A stretch of 64,000 nt of DNA from Capsulimonas corticalis (GTDB lineage Bacteria; Armatimonadota; Armatimonadia; Armatimonadales; Capsulimonadaceae). Below the pieces are notes generated by a model. It had not been told where the DNA came from. It saw only the letters and a program-made list of their open reading frames with translations, and did not search any database. The position numbers were made by a program, and so were the translations under genes. Positions 8,261 through 16,900 of the stretch are shown here, piece after piece. The DNA lies in contig NZ_AP025739.1 of NCBI RefSeq assembly GCF_003574315.2, positions 1,860,001 through 1,924,000 on the forward strand, given 5' to 3'. Position 1 is the stretch's first letter. The number at the start of each line of letters is the position of its first letter.

Positions 8261-9055
8261 TCAGAAACCGTCGCCCGTATTCGCCTGCGCGGCCGCGAGC
8301 GCGTTGGAGAGGTTGTTGTTGTTGGGAATCGTATTGTTTACGTTCCACATGTTGACCGTCGGCGTCAGCGTCGCCGTCGGCTTCATGGACTTGGCGTGAT
8401 AATCGGCGAACAGGAAGTTGGTTTGGCCGGTGTGGCCCTGCATACGCATGTCGTTATCATCAGTCCAGAACTCCGGGTCGGCGCGCGGCGTCGCTCCGGC
8501 GGCGCGCGTTTCTCCGACGGCGATGGTCGTCGCCGGCGAAACGAGCTGTGCGATCGCCGCCGGCGCGGGATCCAAGCCGGGGACGCCGGGCACGAAGTAC
8601 GGCATCACCACAGGGCCGCCAAAGAAGCTGGCCGCGCCATTGATGTCGCTGCCGCCGACGCAGACATATGAAACGGGGATCGCCGGATAGCCGCGATCGG
8701 TGTTCGGGGTGTTGTTGATGGTCACATTCGCCGGGTTATCGGGACACTTGAAGACCTGCGTGCTCTTGACGTAAGAGTAGATGGCGGCCTGCCACGGCGC
8801 GGGGCCGCCCGCAATGCCGTCTATCCGCGCATAAGGCAGCGTCTCATCGAAATCCTGCGAGTACTGGGCAAGTCCCAATCCGATCTGCTTCAAATTGGAA
8901 ATGCAGGAGATCTGGCGGGCCTTTTCACGCGCTTTGGCGAAGACCGGAAACAGAATTGCGGCAAGAATCGCGATGATAGCGATGACGACGAGGAGTTCGA
9001 TCAGAGTGAAGCCTTGGACGGATATTGTGCGCTTTGAGTGAGAAGAGTGATGCAT
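8261..9055 (-). CDS. Prepilin-like protein (DUF1559-type, H-X9-DG family)
   Basis: A 264-residue type II/IV pseudopilin-like protein. A short basic leader precedes the prepilin peptidase site [17 protein letters not shown] (residues 15-32), whose helix both anchors the protein and drives pilus assembly. [16 protein letters not shown] and NLKQIGLG follow, then a beta-rich C-terminal domain with a Cys pair and the late motif [11 protein letters not shown] (the relaxed DGHAK box). Genomes of Armatimonadota and Planctomycetes carry many such paralogs. The gene has its own consensus promoter at 9224-9252 and a 160-base leader carrying two dyads. Confidence 0.88.
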   Translation of the reverse strand: MHHSSHSKRTISVQGFTLIELLVVIAIIAILAAILFPVFAKAREKARQISCISNLKQIGLGLAQYSQDFDETLPYARIDGIAGGPAPWQAAIYSYVKSTQVFKCPDNPANVTINNTPNTDRGYPAIPVSYVCVGGSDINGAASFFGGPVVMPYFVPGVPGLDPAPAAIAQLVSPATTIAVGETRAAGATPRADPEFWTDDNDMRMQGHTGQTNFLFADYHAKSMKPTATLTPTVNMWNVNNTIPNNNNLSNALAAAQANTGDGF

Positions 9056-9097
9056 GAAGATAACCTTTCGTGCGGCCTCACTGGCTGCTCGGAGAAA

Positions 9098-9113
9098 AAC
9101 GCAACTTGTTGCG
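9098..9113. promoter_or_regulatory. Operator-like palindrome in the prepilin leader
   Basis: CGCAACTTGTTGCG is a perfect 14-bp palindrome (9100-9113). With its flank, AACGCAACTTGTTGC matches the motifs at 11419-11433 and 13819-13833 in most positions. It lies about 45 bases before the start codon, well downstream of the promoter. Confidence 0.5.
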
Positions 9114-9191
9114 CTCTGCGTCGCGAATAAAAACCGACTTCGAGAAATCGAGTCGGATGGATGTACGACCTCCGAAAGACCAATGTAACGA

Positions 9192-9215
9192 GTTTATCGA
9201 TATAAATTGATAAAC
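9192..9215. promoter_or_regulatory. 7-bp inverted repeat at the prepilin transcription start
   Basis: GTTTATC (9192-9198) and GATAAAC (9209-9215) are separated by ten bases and sit just downstream of the -10 element. The position suits a repressor site; the binding protein is unknown. Confidence 0.4.
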
Positions 9216-9223
9216 CTGTTTTT

Positions 9224-9252
9224 ATTATAAGACGCATCCGTCAATCTGTCAA
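9224..9252 (-). promoter_or_regulatory. Consensus sigma70-type promoter of the first prepilin gene
   Basis: On the minus strand TTGACA (9252-9247) and TATAAT (9229-9224) are separated by exactly 17 bases, a perfect housekeeping promoter. This implies a strong basal promoter that needs repression. Confidence 0.8.
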
Positions 9253-9408
9253 GCATTTCCAAAAATCCCCGAAACGGGGCGGAGCCTGAGGCTCGATGGG
9301 GGAATGACGGGAGGTTTCTCCTTGCTGCGTATTGTCCGACAATCATTGGCCCGCGCGCCGCCGGTGGGTTGTTGGGCGGCGCGCCGGCCAGAGATTTTGA
9401 GAGCGCCG

Positions 9409-11298
9409 TTATGGATGGGCGATGGCGGCGGAGGCCATCGCCGCCGCGTTGTTTGTCGTCGAGCCGTGAATCGTCAGCATCTCATTGAGTTTGTCCGGCC
9501 GCGATGGGTTCGCCAGCAGGCCGATCCGGACGGTGACGGGATGCGCCTTCGCGGGATTGGCGCACGTCAGCACGAGCTGAAGCTTTTTGCTGGCGCTGGG
9601 CCACAGCCGCTGGTCTTTGAGGAAGGCGAAGCCGTCCTTTTCGGCGACCGCCTCCGTAATGTCCTTGCCTCCCATTCGGAAGCCCACGGTCCATTGACGC
9701 CCGGGATCGTCGATCTCGGCGCGCAGGACCGGGCTCAGGTCCAGCCACTGGCTTTCATTGCGCAGAGTCAGATCGATCACCCGTGTCGCCGCGCGGCGGC
9801 CGTTCGCCAAGCGGGTCGTCGGCACGTAGAGATCCGCTTCCGTGCGCTCCAGCGGCGTCGTTCCCGTGGCGGCCATCTGGGCGCGGGCCGACGCGGAGAG
9901 GGTGGTCGGCGCGGAGCATGTGCGCAGGCCGCGCGTGTTGGGGAGCGTGAGGCGCGCCCAGTGCGCGGGGTCGGTGACGTGGTGGATCAGCCAGTAGGCG
10001 ACGCCGGTCGTCGTGTTGGCCGCCGAGCCGTCGGAGTTCGATTCAGGCAGGGTCGGGGTCTGCGTGTCGTACGCGTAGTCCGCCCAAATCTCGGGCGTCG
10101 CCCCCTGGTTTTCATGGTACCGGATACACTGCTGGGCCGCGGACAGCCACTGAGCGGCGGGTAGGTCTCCCGGAGAAACCATCACCATCGACAGCTTACC
10201 AAGATTGCGCGCGTATTTGACGACGGACACGCTGCCCTGCTGCATCTGTCCGTTATTGCTGACCCACAGGTCCATCGGTCCATCCGTGGACTGTCCCTCC
10301 GTGCGCCCAATGTCGTTGCGGATAGAAGGGTTATTCTGGACATTCTGGTTGATGTCGCCGCCAAACAGCCAGGGGCCGTTCTGCGCGAGGCATGGGCGGA
10401 TCGCCCCGCTCGGAAGGCCAAGGGTTCGGCACTGGCTGAGCTTGTCGTTGTCGACGCCATAGTTGAGGCTGGTGTAGGTAATGTTGAAGCCGGCATTCAG
10501 CAGTTCGTTCATCTCCTGGGCTTCGGTCGAGAGCGTGTACTGGCCGCCGTTGGGGAAGCCGCCCAGGCCCGTGTAGCGCGAATCCGATTCGAAGTACGCG
10601 TTTTTATGCGTCATCAGCGGCGCGAGCTGGCTGCACATCGCGCCGGGATTCCCCACCGTGGGAAGAAGCTGGATGAAGTTGGCGTAGAAGCCGTCCACAT
10701 TGGCGCGAACGTAAGTCCACTGGCTGGGGCTGTTGAGCAGATCCTGCCAGCCATGCATCGTCCCGTAGTACACCTTCGGCGATACCGTCACGGGCATGGT
10801 CTGCACGCTGAACGATTCCCACGAGCCGATCGATGTGCTGCTGGCGACGAGGTTATTGCTGGAGTTGTTCGCGCTGACATACTTGGAGTTCGCCATGGCG
10901 CGCAGGGCGATATGTCCGCCGCCCGCGTTGATCTCCGTAAATGTCTCCCACGGCCCGAACGCCGTGCGGTTGGCGATGAGGGGGCTCGCTCCGGCATTGT
11001 CGGCGCACACATACTCGCCATTGATCTGCGAGCGCAGCGCGATATTGCCTCCCCCCGCGTCCAGCACGGTGAACGATTCCCACGCGGCGGCGGTGGAGCG
11101 ATTGGCGACCAGCGGGTTGGCGCCGAAGTTATCCGCGCAGACATACTTCCCATTCGCCGTATCCTGAAGGCAAATACTGGCCCCCGGAACCAGCAGCGCG
11201 GCGTTCGCCGCGTGCGGGGGAGGCAGGAGACAGAGGGCTAGCGCCAGCGGCGCCGCAGCCAGAATCGGCGTACGCCGGAGGCTTGTGAGACGGTTCAT
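9409..11298 (-). CDS. Secreted protein with fascin-like beta-trefoil repeats
   Basis: The start at 11298 (AAAGGAG upstream) yields 629 residues. A signal peptide (about 1-33, ending ANA-A) is followed by three tandem repeats of about 50 residues with the pattern N-GKYV-ADN-G---L-ANR----WE-F. These resemble fascin-like or ricin-type trefoil modules that accompany carbohydrate-active enzymes. The next 300 residues (VYYGTMHGWQDLL to AYWLIHHVTDPAHW) look like an alpha/beta enzyme domain but match no glycosidase family I can name. A beta-sandwich tail follows. It shares an operator-like site with the second prepilin operon and is divergent from the LacI regulator, which may control it. Probably a secreted glycan-binding enzyme. 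Confidence 0.72.
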   Translation of the reverse strand: MNRLTSLRRTPILAAAPLALALCLLPPPHAANAALLVPGASICLQDTANGKYVCADNFGANPLVANRSTAAAWESFTVLDAGGGNIALRSQINGEYVCADNAGASPLIANRTAFGPWETFTEINAGGGHIALRAMANSKYVSANNSSNNLVASSTSIGSWESFSVQTMPVTVSPKVYYGTMHGWQDLLNSPSQWTYVRANVDGFYANFIQLLPTVGNPGAMCSQLAPLMTHKNAYFESDSRYTGLGGFPNGGQYTLSTEAQEMNELLNAGFNITYTSLNYGVDNDKLSQCRTLGLPSGAIRPCLAQNGPWLFGGDINQNVQNNPSIRNDIGRTEGQSTDGPMDLWVSNNGQMQQGSVSVVKYARNLGKLSMVMVSPGDLPAAQWLSAAQQCIRYHENQGATPEIWADYAYDTQTPTLPESNSDGSAANTTTGVAYWLIHHVTDPAHWARLTLPNTRGLRTCSAPTTLSASARAQMAATGTTPLERTEADLYVPTTRLANGRRAATRVIDLTLRNESQWLDLSPVLRAEIDDPGRQWTVGFRMGGKDITEAVAEKDGFAFLKDQRLWPSASKKLQLVLTCANPAKAHPVTVRIGLLANPSRPDKLNEMLTIHGSTTNNAAAMASAAIAHP

Positions 11299-11351
11299 TC
11301 GTGTGTTCTCCTTTGATCGAATGTCATCGTAATCCCTGAATTTCTGTATTT

Positions 11352-11389
11352 GATTTGCAAATATAGCAATAATCACTAATTTGCAAATC
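11352..11389. promoter_or_regulatory. Paired ATTTGCAAAT palindromes in the leader
   Basis: GATTTGCAAAT (11352-11362) and its exact inverted copy ATTTGCAAATC (11379-11389) flank 16 AT-rich bases. Each arm contains the self-complementary ten-mer ATTTGCAAAT, so two dimeric binding sites two or so helical turns apart are possible. It could also form an RNA hairpin in the leader. Confidence 0.5.
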
Positions 11390-11418
11390 GCACCGAGCGA
11401 ACAGTTTTACCAGAAAGC

Positions 11419-11433
11419 GGAACTTGTTGCGTT
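11419..11433. promoter_or_regulatory. Operator-like site GGAACTTGTTGCGTT
   Basis: It lies nine bases downstream of the -10 element of the fascin-like gene, so it overlaps the first transcribed bases. It differs from the site at 13819-13833 by a single base. A partly symmetric GNAAC-nn-GTTGC core is compatible with a LacI-family dimer, and such a regulator is encoded next door. Confidence 0.6.
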
Positions 11434-11442
11434 AGTTTTATC

Positions 11443-11471
11443 AGTATAGGACTCGTACGGGATTCTGTCAA
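11443..11471 (-). promoter_or_regulatory. Promoter of the fascin-like gene
   Basis: On the minus strand TTGACA (11471-11466) and TATACT (11448-11443) have a 17-base spacer. The spacer start GAATCC is also shared with the promoter at 13845-13873. Confidence 0.78.
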
Positions 11472-11530
11472 GTGGGTAAATATCAATGGCGATCGTTTTT
11501 CTAGAATCGGCGCTTGCCGGAGGTCTTGTC

Positions 11531-11560
11531 TTGACAGATGTCCGTGTCAAACCGTATCAT
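11531..11560 (+). promoter_or_regulatory. Promoter of the LacI-family regulator
   Basis: TTGACA (11531-11536) and TATCAT (11555-11560) have an 18-base spacer. TTGACA and a TGTCAA at 11545-11550 form a 6-bp inverted repeat inside the promoter, a possible autoregulatory site. Confidence 0.55.
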
Positions 11561-11605
11561 GAGGATAGAATCCCAATCGACATTTGAACCGAGCTCACCT
11601 ATCTC

Positions 11606-12667
11606 ATGCGACAAAAACCCACAATCCGTGATATCGCGAGCGCCTGCGGCGTCGCTCCGTCCACGGTCTCTCGTGTCCTCAACAATCGCGCCGGCGAGGT
11701 GGGGGAGGAGACGCGGCTGCGTATCCTTGACGCCATGCGGCGCATGAACTATCGCCCGGGACAGACCCGTCAGGCGCCCGCCGATAAAACGTATACGCTG
11801 GGGGTGATCTCCGGCATTACCGGGGCGACGTATTACCACGAAGGGTACTTTCACTCCCTGGTGGACAGCCTGCTGGCCGTGATCTCGGAGCGCCGGCAAA
11901 ACGGACTGATCTTCGCGCCGCACATCTTCCACGCCGCCCCGCAGCAGAGCATCCGCAGCTACTGCGACGGTCAATGTGACGGTCTGCTCGTGCTGGCGCC
12001 GGGCATGGAAAGCCTGCTCGTCACCAGTCTTCAGGAACGGGGATTTCCGCTGGCGCTGCTCGGGTCGTCGGGAGGAATCGCATCGGTCGCCTACTGCGAC
12101 CTCGACAATATCCATGCGGTCGCGCTGGCGATGAACGAATTCGTGGGAATGGGGCATCGGCGCATCGCGCTCTGTCAGGGGCCGGAGGGTCTGGAGGCGA
12201 CGGCGCTGCGCCATGCGGGCTATTTGCAGGCGCTGTCCACGGCGGGGATTCCGCTGGATGAAGCGCTTGTCTCGCCGATGCTCTCCGATACCAGGACGAA
12301 CGAAGATTCTCAGTCCATCGCCAGCTGGGTGCGTTGGGTCCTGCGCGCTCTTCCGGCGGGGCGCCGCCCGACCGCGATTCTTTGCTTCAACGATACGCAC
12401 GCCGGATCCGTGCTTGAGGCGCTGGCGGCGCTATCGCTGCGCGTCCCGGAGGATGTCTCGGTGATCGGGTTTGACGACGGCGGGTCGGCGCACTTCGCGC
12501 CGCCGCTGACGACCATTGGACAGCCCTATCGCGAGATCGCCCTCCATGCGGTCGAAGCCGTGCTCGCGCAGATCGCCGGCAATGAAGACAGCGTTTCCCA
12601 GCGCGTCCTGCTTCAGGGCAACCTCATACGCCGCCAATCGGTCGCCCCGCCTTCGGCGGCCGATTGA
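11606..12667 (+). CDS. LacI/GalR-family transcriptional regulator
   Basis: A 353-residue regulator. The N-terminal helix-turn-helix TIRDIASACGVAPSTVSRVLNN (residues 6-27) with the hinge helix around 50 is diagnostic of LacI/GalR. A periplasmic-binding-protein-like ligand domain follows (about 62-345), with FNDTHAGSVLEAL and DVSVIGFDDG. These proteins normally repress sugar-use genes until a sugar ligand binds. Position between the fascin-like gene and the second prepilin operon makes those two its likely targets. The ligand is unknown. There is only a weak ribosome site (GAGCT) before the ATG. Confidence 0.9.
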   Translation: MRQKPTIRDIASACGVAPSTVSRVLNNRAGEVGEETRLRILDAMRRMNYRPGQTRQAPADKTYTLGVISGITGATYYHEGYFHSLVDSLLAVISERRQNGLIFAPHIFHAAPQQSIRSYCDGQCDGLLVLAPGMESLLVTSLQERGFPLALLGSSGGIASVAYCDLDNIHAVALAMNEFVGMGHRRIALCQGPEGLEATALRHAGYLQALSTAGIPLDEALVSPMLSDTRTNEDSQSIASWVRWVLRALPAGRRPTAILCFNDTHAGSVLEALAALSLRVPEDVSVIGFDDGGSAHFAPPLTTIGQPYREIALHAVEAVLAQIAGNEDSVSQRVLLQGNLIRRQSVAPPSAAD

Positions 12668-12705
12668 CGGCGCACTATGCTCCTCTCTGTCGAAAGTTTG
12701 CGATA

Positions 12706-13506
12706 TTACTGATACCGCTGGCCTAGCTGCGCCAATCCCTGCACCATCGCCGGCTCTGGGGTGTCGCAGTTCAGGTCATACGTCGGTCCGCAGGCCGAGC
12801 CTGACCCTGAATAGCCGTTCGACCCCGATCCCAAAGATCCCCACATATTGAACGGCGTCGCCGTGGCGACCGGACGCATGGCCTTGGCGTGGCCGTCGCA
12901 GAATACGTAGTTCTCGACTCCTGTATGGGCGGCGAACCCGAAGGTGGACATGTCCGAGGGCGAGATCTCCGGCCACATGTAGTCGGGGCTCGGAAACATC
13001 TCCGCCGTGACTTCGCAGATGATGATCTTCTGCGCCGGCTCGTTGACCGACGCCATCGTGCCGATCTCGCTGCTGAAGTAGCCATGCGGCTGCGGAACGC
13101 GCGAGTTCATGGCGTACGACTCATGCAGGAACGGCGCGAACGTGGTCTTGTTGGGACACACGGGGCCGGTGTCCGGGTTGGACGGGCAGACGTAGAGGTT
13201 GGCGCTCTTGGTGTAGGGGTAGATCGCCTGGGACCACCAGTAATCCGTCTCGAAGCCGTTGCCGCCGTAGGTCTGCCCGGGATCGTTGATGCGCAGGGCG
13301 GGATACGCCTCGTCGTTGTCCTGGACGTACTGCATGATGCCCAGTCCAAGCTGCCGCTCATTGGAGAGACAGGAGATCTGCCGGGCCTTTTCCCGCGCCT
13401 TGGCGAAAACGGGGAAGAGAATAGCGGCAAGGATAGCGATGATAGCGATAACAACGAGTAACTCGATCAAAGTAAACCCTTTTCGGGTGTGTCGAATGAT
13501 TTTCAT
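12706..13506 (-). CDS. Prepilin-like protein (DUF1559-type), second copy
   Basis: The 266-residue product starts at 13506, just before the cleavage site [17 protein letters not shown] (residues 10-27). The frame stays open upstream, but that part is non-coding leader overlapping the preceding small gene. After [16 protein letters not shown] the sequence has [17 protein letters not shown] and ends with the H-x-DG box ([18 protein letters not shown]), the canonical form that the paralog at 8261 has lost. It is translated 18 bases after the small membrane protein gene at 13524-13718 and shares its promoter at 13845-13873. Probably assembled by a type II/IV pilus-like machine as a surface or secreted pseudopilin. 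Confidence 0.88.
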   Translation of the reverse strand: MKIIRHTRKGFTLIELLVVIAIIAILAAILFPVFAKAREKARQISCLSNERQLGLGIMQYVQDNDEAYPALRINDPGQTYGGNGFETDYWWSQAIYPYTKSANLYVCPSNPDTGPVCPNKTTFAPFLHESYAMNSRVPQPHGYFSSEIGTMASVNEPAQKIIICEVTAEMFPSPDYMWPEISPSDMSTFGFAAHTGVENYVFCDGHAKAMRPVATATPFNMWGSLGSGSNGYSGSGSACGPTYDLNCDTPEPAMVQGLAQLGQRYQ

Positions 13507-13523
13507 GGAGATATCCCTTTCGA

Positions 13524-13718
13524 TTAATGATGGACGGGCGCTCCCGTCCCGTTCGGAAGATTCTGCGGAGCATGATATGAAGTGGGCATCTTGAGATCGC
13601 TGTTGGGCGCCTGCGGGCGCAAAACATGGACGCCGTAGAGAACGATAGCAAAAAGCGCAACGATAACGACTGCGGCTCCGCTCCAAAACGGTAATTCTCG
13701 CTGCTGCTGGATATTCAT
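13524..13718 (-). CDS. Small single-pass membrane protein upstream of prepilin gene
   Basis: A 64-residue protein starting [14 protein letters not shown], with one membrane helix ([14 protein letters not shown], about 17-30) and a Pro/Asn/His-rich extracytoplasmic tail. GGGAGG lies nine bases before its ATG. It is the terminal part of a longer open frame that runs antisense to the rhamnosidase gene, which is why the short real gene is easy to miss. It is the first gene after the operator-controlled promoter, 18 bases ahead of the prepilin gene, so it may help membrane insertion or assembly of that prepilin. No family recognised. Confidence 0.68.
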   Translation of the reverse strand: MNIQQQRELPFWSGAAVVIVALFAIVLYGVHVLRPQAPNSDLKMPTSYHAPQNLPNGTGAPVHH

Positions 13719-13818
13719 GAGATGACGCCTCCCGTATCCGCTGTTGCTTTCGCCGGACAATCGAATATTCCGCTGGTCCCCTGCGCGGTGTGGCGCGATG
13801 GAAATGAGTTTATCAATC

Positions 13819-13833
13819 AACGCAACACGTTCC
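13819..13833. promoter_or_regulatory. Operator-like site, second copy (minus strand GGAACGTGTTGCGTT)
   Basis: It matches the site at 11419-11433 at 14 of 15 positions, in the opposite orientation relative to its gene. It begins 11 bases downstream of the -10 element. Confidence 0.6.
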
Positions 13834-13844
13834 AGAGTGTTACC

Positions 13845-13873
13845 AGTATATCTGCTCGGCAGGATTCTGTCAA
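13845..13873 (-). promoter_or_regulatory. Promoter of the small-protein/prepilin operon
   Basis: On the minus strand TTGACA (13873-13868) and TATACT (13850-13845) have a 17-base spacer starting GAATCC, nearly the same promoter as at 11443-11471. Confidence 0.78.
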
Positions 13874-13945
13874 GCGATTTTCTGTTGGGATTTCTGCTTT
13901 TCCATGGGCGCGCGGCGCTGCGGGGGACCGATAAGCTTGTGCGTG

Positions 13946-16900
13946 TTATTGCTTTATCGATTGGAGCGTGACCGGGCCGAGCAGCCCGGACGGCTCCAGC
14001 GGGGAGTCGGGATGGTAGTTGTTGTACGTGACGGAGGTCAGGCGCTGCGCTTCGGGTTTTCCGGAATCGCCGATCAGCCGATTGACCCAAAGATTCGCGA
14101 CCGTCACTTCCAGCGTATTGCCGGCCGGTTTGAGAACGCCGGCGGGAATGGACACTCGCCACGGAGCGCACCAGACGATTCCGAGATCGCGCCCGTTGAG
14201 ACGGACGGCCGCCAGATTTTTGACATCGCCCAGCGAAAGCGCCGCTGAGGATGCCTGGAGCGCTGTCCTGGGGGCGTCGAATGTGGTCGTGTAAATCGCC
14301 TTGCCTGAGTAGTGCTGAATGTCCGTCTCGGGACGTTTGCTCCAGTCGTCCAGCCGCGCGAAATCGATGTGCGCGGGTCCGCCCCATTGGGGATCGAAGG
14401 CGACGCTCCAAGGTTTGATCAGCGTCATGAGCGTGCGGTATTGCGGAAAGTTCTCGGCGGACATCGCGGTTCCCATCGTCGGCTTGCGAAAAAGAACAAA
14501 GCCGCTTTCGAACGGGCCGAGGCGTATCGGGATCGTGGTGAGACCGTGCGCCGCCGAATATTCGCCGAGGCGGCGCGAGGATCCGGAAAGCGCGTCCCAC
14601 CATTCGGGCTGAAGTCCGGCGACCCGAAATACGCCCCTGGTTGTGATGGCCTGGCCGCTTTTGTTGGCGATGAAGTACAGCTCGCCGTCCGGGAGATGAC
14701 GGTGGATATATCGGATCGGTTTTCCAGATGAGAAGTCTGGAGCGATTCCCAGGCCGCGCACCTGCGCGGCCGTCGCCGCGTAGTTCTGGTATACGGTCGT
14801 CCGCCGCGCGCTCGCGCCCCAGGGACCCATCCCATACGGCCCGAGAACTTTCGCCGCCGTGAACTCACCCATCGCGGTTTGCGACGCCGTCCAGCCGGCG
14901 TCCGTGACGACCGTCTGCCGCTCGCCGTCCGCGTATTCGATCTCGATCTTGCCGATCAGGCCCGCCGGATTCGCGCCCGCCGTCCCGGCGTCGTTGACCG
15001 CCGTCACGCCGATCGCGTTCTTTCCCGGCTTGAGCGATTTCGAGATATCCAGCGCCGCCGGCGTGGACCAGGCCAGGCCGCCGCCGGCGGCGCGCCCATT
15101 CACGGACAGCGCAAAGGAGTTATCGGCGGACATCGTGACGACCGCCGATTTGATCTTGCGGCCCGCGAGAATCTCGATCGTTTTTCGGAAGTATCGGGCA
15201 CCGGCCGGAGCGTCGCGCGCGGGATCGCCTTCGTCAAACCAGATCCATTGGGCGTCGCTCAGATTCGCGCTGTTCGTCCCCTGGCCGGTGTCCAGCAGGA
15301 CGCGTCCCCGGCCGACCGCGCGCGCGGCGGCGTAGGGCGCCGCGCCCCAAAGATGGGCGGCCAGCGACTGCACTTCGGCGTCGCACGCGGGATAATTTGC
15401 GAGACTGGGGGATTTGCTGGGCGGCGCGCCGATCACGACGGCGCCGTCTTCCACAAGCTGCGTGACCTTGCGCAGCAGCGCCGGGGTCATCGTGTCCCAG
15501 TGCGGGAGAACAAGCACCCGGTAGCTCATGCCGTCGGGGAAGACGATGCGGCCGCCACGCGTCTTTGCATGGGCGATAAGATTGAGCGGCGAGCAGCCGT
15601 CGAAGCCGTAACCCTTATGGTCCGGCAGCAGGTTGGCGTCGAGAGATGTGGTGAGCGCATCGTCCGGCGCGGCGAAGACCTGCGGGGCGCCCTCGGGAGT
15701 GACATAGAGAATATCCGACACCGGCAAGCCCTGGCGCAGCATCTGGCAGCAGCGCGCGATATACCGATGGAACGCCGGCGCCATGTCCCACCAGGTCTGT
15801 GTGCGCTCCCAGTTGACTCCGTACGGCCCCATCATCATGCCGGGGAATTTGTCCATGTCCGGCTGGTGCTGCGATCGGTGAATCACGAACTTGTTGATCC
15901 CCGCGCACAGCGCCCAGTCGAGCTGCTCCTTCATCACGCCCGGAAATTGACGCCAGTCTTGATTGGGGGCGGCGGTGAACGATTCGGCGCCGACGATCTT
16001 TCGCCCGTTCGTGTGCGCGACGGAGACCACTTCGATGCAGCTGTAATTCGAGGGCAAGGCGTAATGGTTGGACCAGAACTCGCACATCGGCAGATCGGCC
16101 ATGCCGCCCAGATCCATGTCGGCCGAGGGGTTCAGATCGTACGGCTCCACCGAGAGCGTCAGTCCATGCTGGTGCGCGTAGTCGGCGAGATAACGGGCGT
16201 GGACGCCGACGATCAGGTCCGACGCCGTCTGGCGCAGATCCCAGAGGAAGCGCTCGGAGCGCTCGCGGCTGCCGACAATATGTCCGGTCATCACCGGCAG
16301 ATAGGGGGCGGGATCGTAGCCGCGCCGCTGGGTAAACTCCTGGCGGAAGCGCGCCGACCAGTTCTGCGACGACACCTCCCAGCTGTCGAAGTGCAGCATG
16401 GTCAGTCCGGCGGAGCCGCCATAGTATTTCGGCCCGACAGCCCCGAGGAGATTTCCGACAAACGCATCGAACTGCGCCGCGACTCCCTCGCGGTCGAACT
16501 TATCGCTTTCAAAGCCCAGGCCGGCGTCCGGCGCGGGACGCGTCGTCTGCCCGGTGGTCGTGCGTCCGAAGCGCATGATCGTCCAATTGCCGGCGGGAAC
16601 ATCCCAGGAGAGGCGACCGTCCGCGCCCAGCTTCGCGGTCAGCTCGATGACCTTGGCGGCCGGAATACATTGGTCGCCTGGGACCGACGCGCCGGCCGGC
16701 GGATCGAACTGCCACGGAACCTGGCCGGACGACACTGAGCCGCGATAATAAAACGCCTTGCTGTCCACATCGTCAATGCGCGCGTTTCCGGCGGGTGTTG
16801 GGAAGGCGACGACCGACACGTCCTGATAGAAATCGAGCCACTGGCGCCGCCCCTCCTCCGTCATCGTTCCCTCGCCAAAAAATGGCGGGCGGGGTTTGGG

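Larger units (their letters stand above)
9056..9408. other. Leader and promoter region of the first prepilin gene
   Basis: This 353-base gap holds, in transcript order on the minus strand, the promoter at 9224-9252, a 7-bp dyad at 9192-9215 beside the start site, and a GAAA-loop hairpin near 9140-9165. The CGCAAC/GTTGCG operator-like palindrome at 9100-9113 follows. Beyond the promoter lies a hairpin, GCGCGCCGCC (9353-9362) with GGCGGCGCGC (9375-9384), a possible weak terminator of the upstream fascin-like gene. I see no gene in it. Confidence 0.6.
11299..11605. other. Divergent regulatory region between fascin-like gene and lacI-type gene
   Basis: This 307-base region contains no gene. It holds a long leader with two ATTTGCAAAT palindromes (11352-11389), an operator-like site (11419-11433), the minus-strand promoter (11443-11471) and the plus-strand regulator promoter (11531-11560). 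Confidence 0.65.

Noticed and set aside
13719-14603. Upstream part of a 359-codon minus-strand frame that ends in the small membrane protein
   Set aside because: It runs in another frame of the same strand as the rhamnosidase gene, has Arg/Ser/His-rich shadow composition and continues through promoter and operator sequences. Only the last 64 codons have a ribosome site and sensible protein features.
14879-16738. 619-codon plus-strand frame inside the rhamnosidase gene
   Set aside because: Antisense shadow, Arg/Gly/His-rich, no ribosome site. The minus-strand GH106-like gene has a signal peptide and clear motifs.
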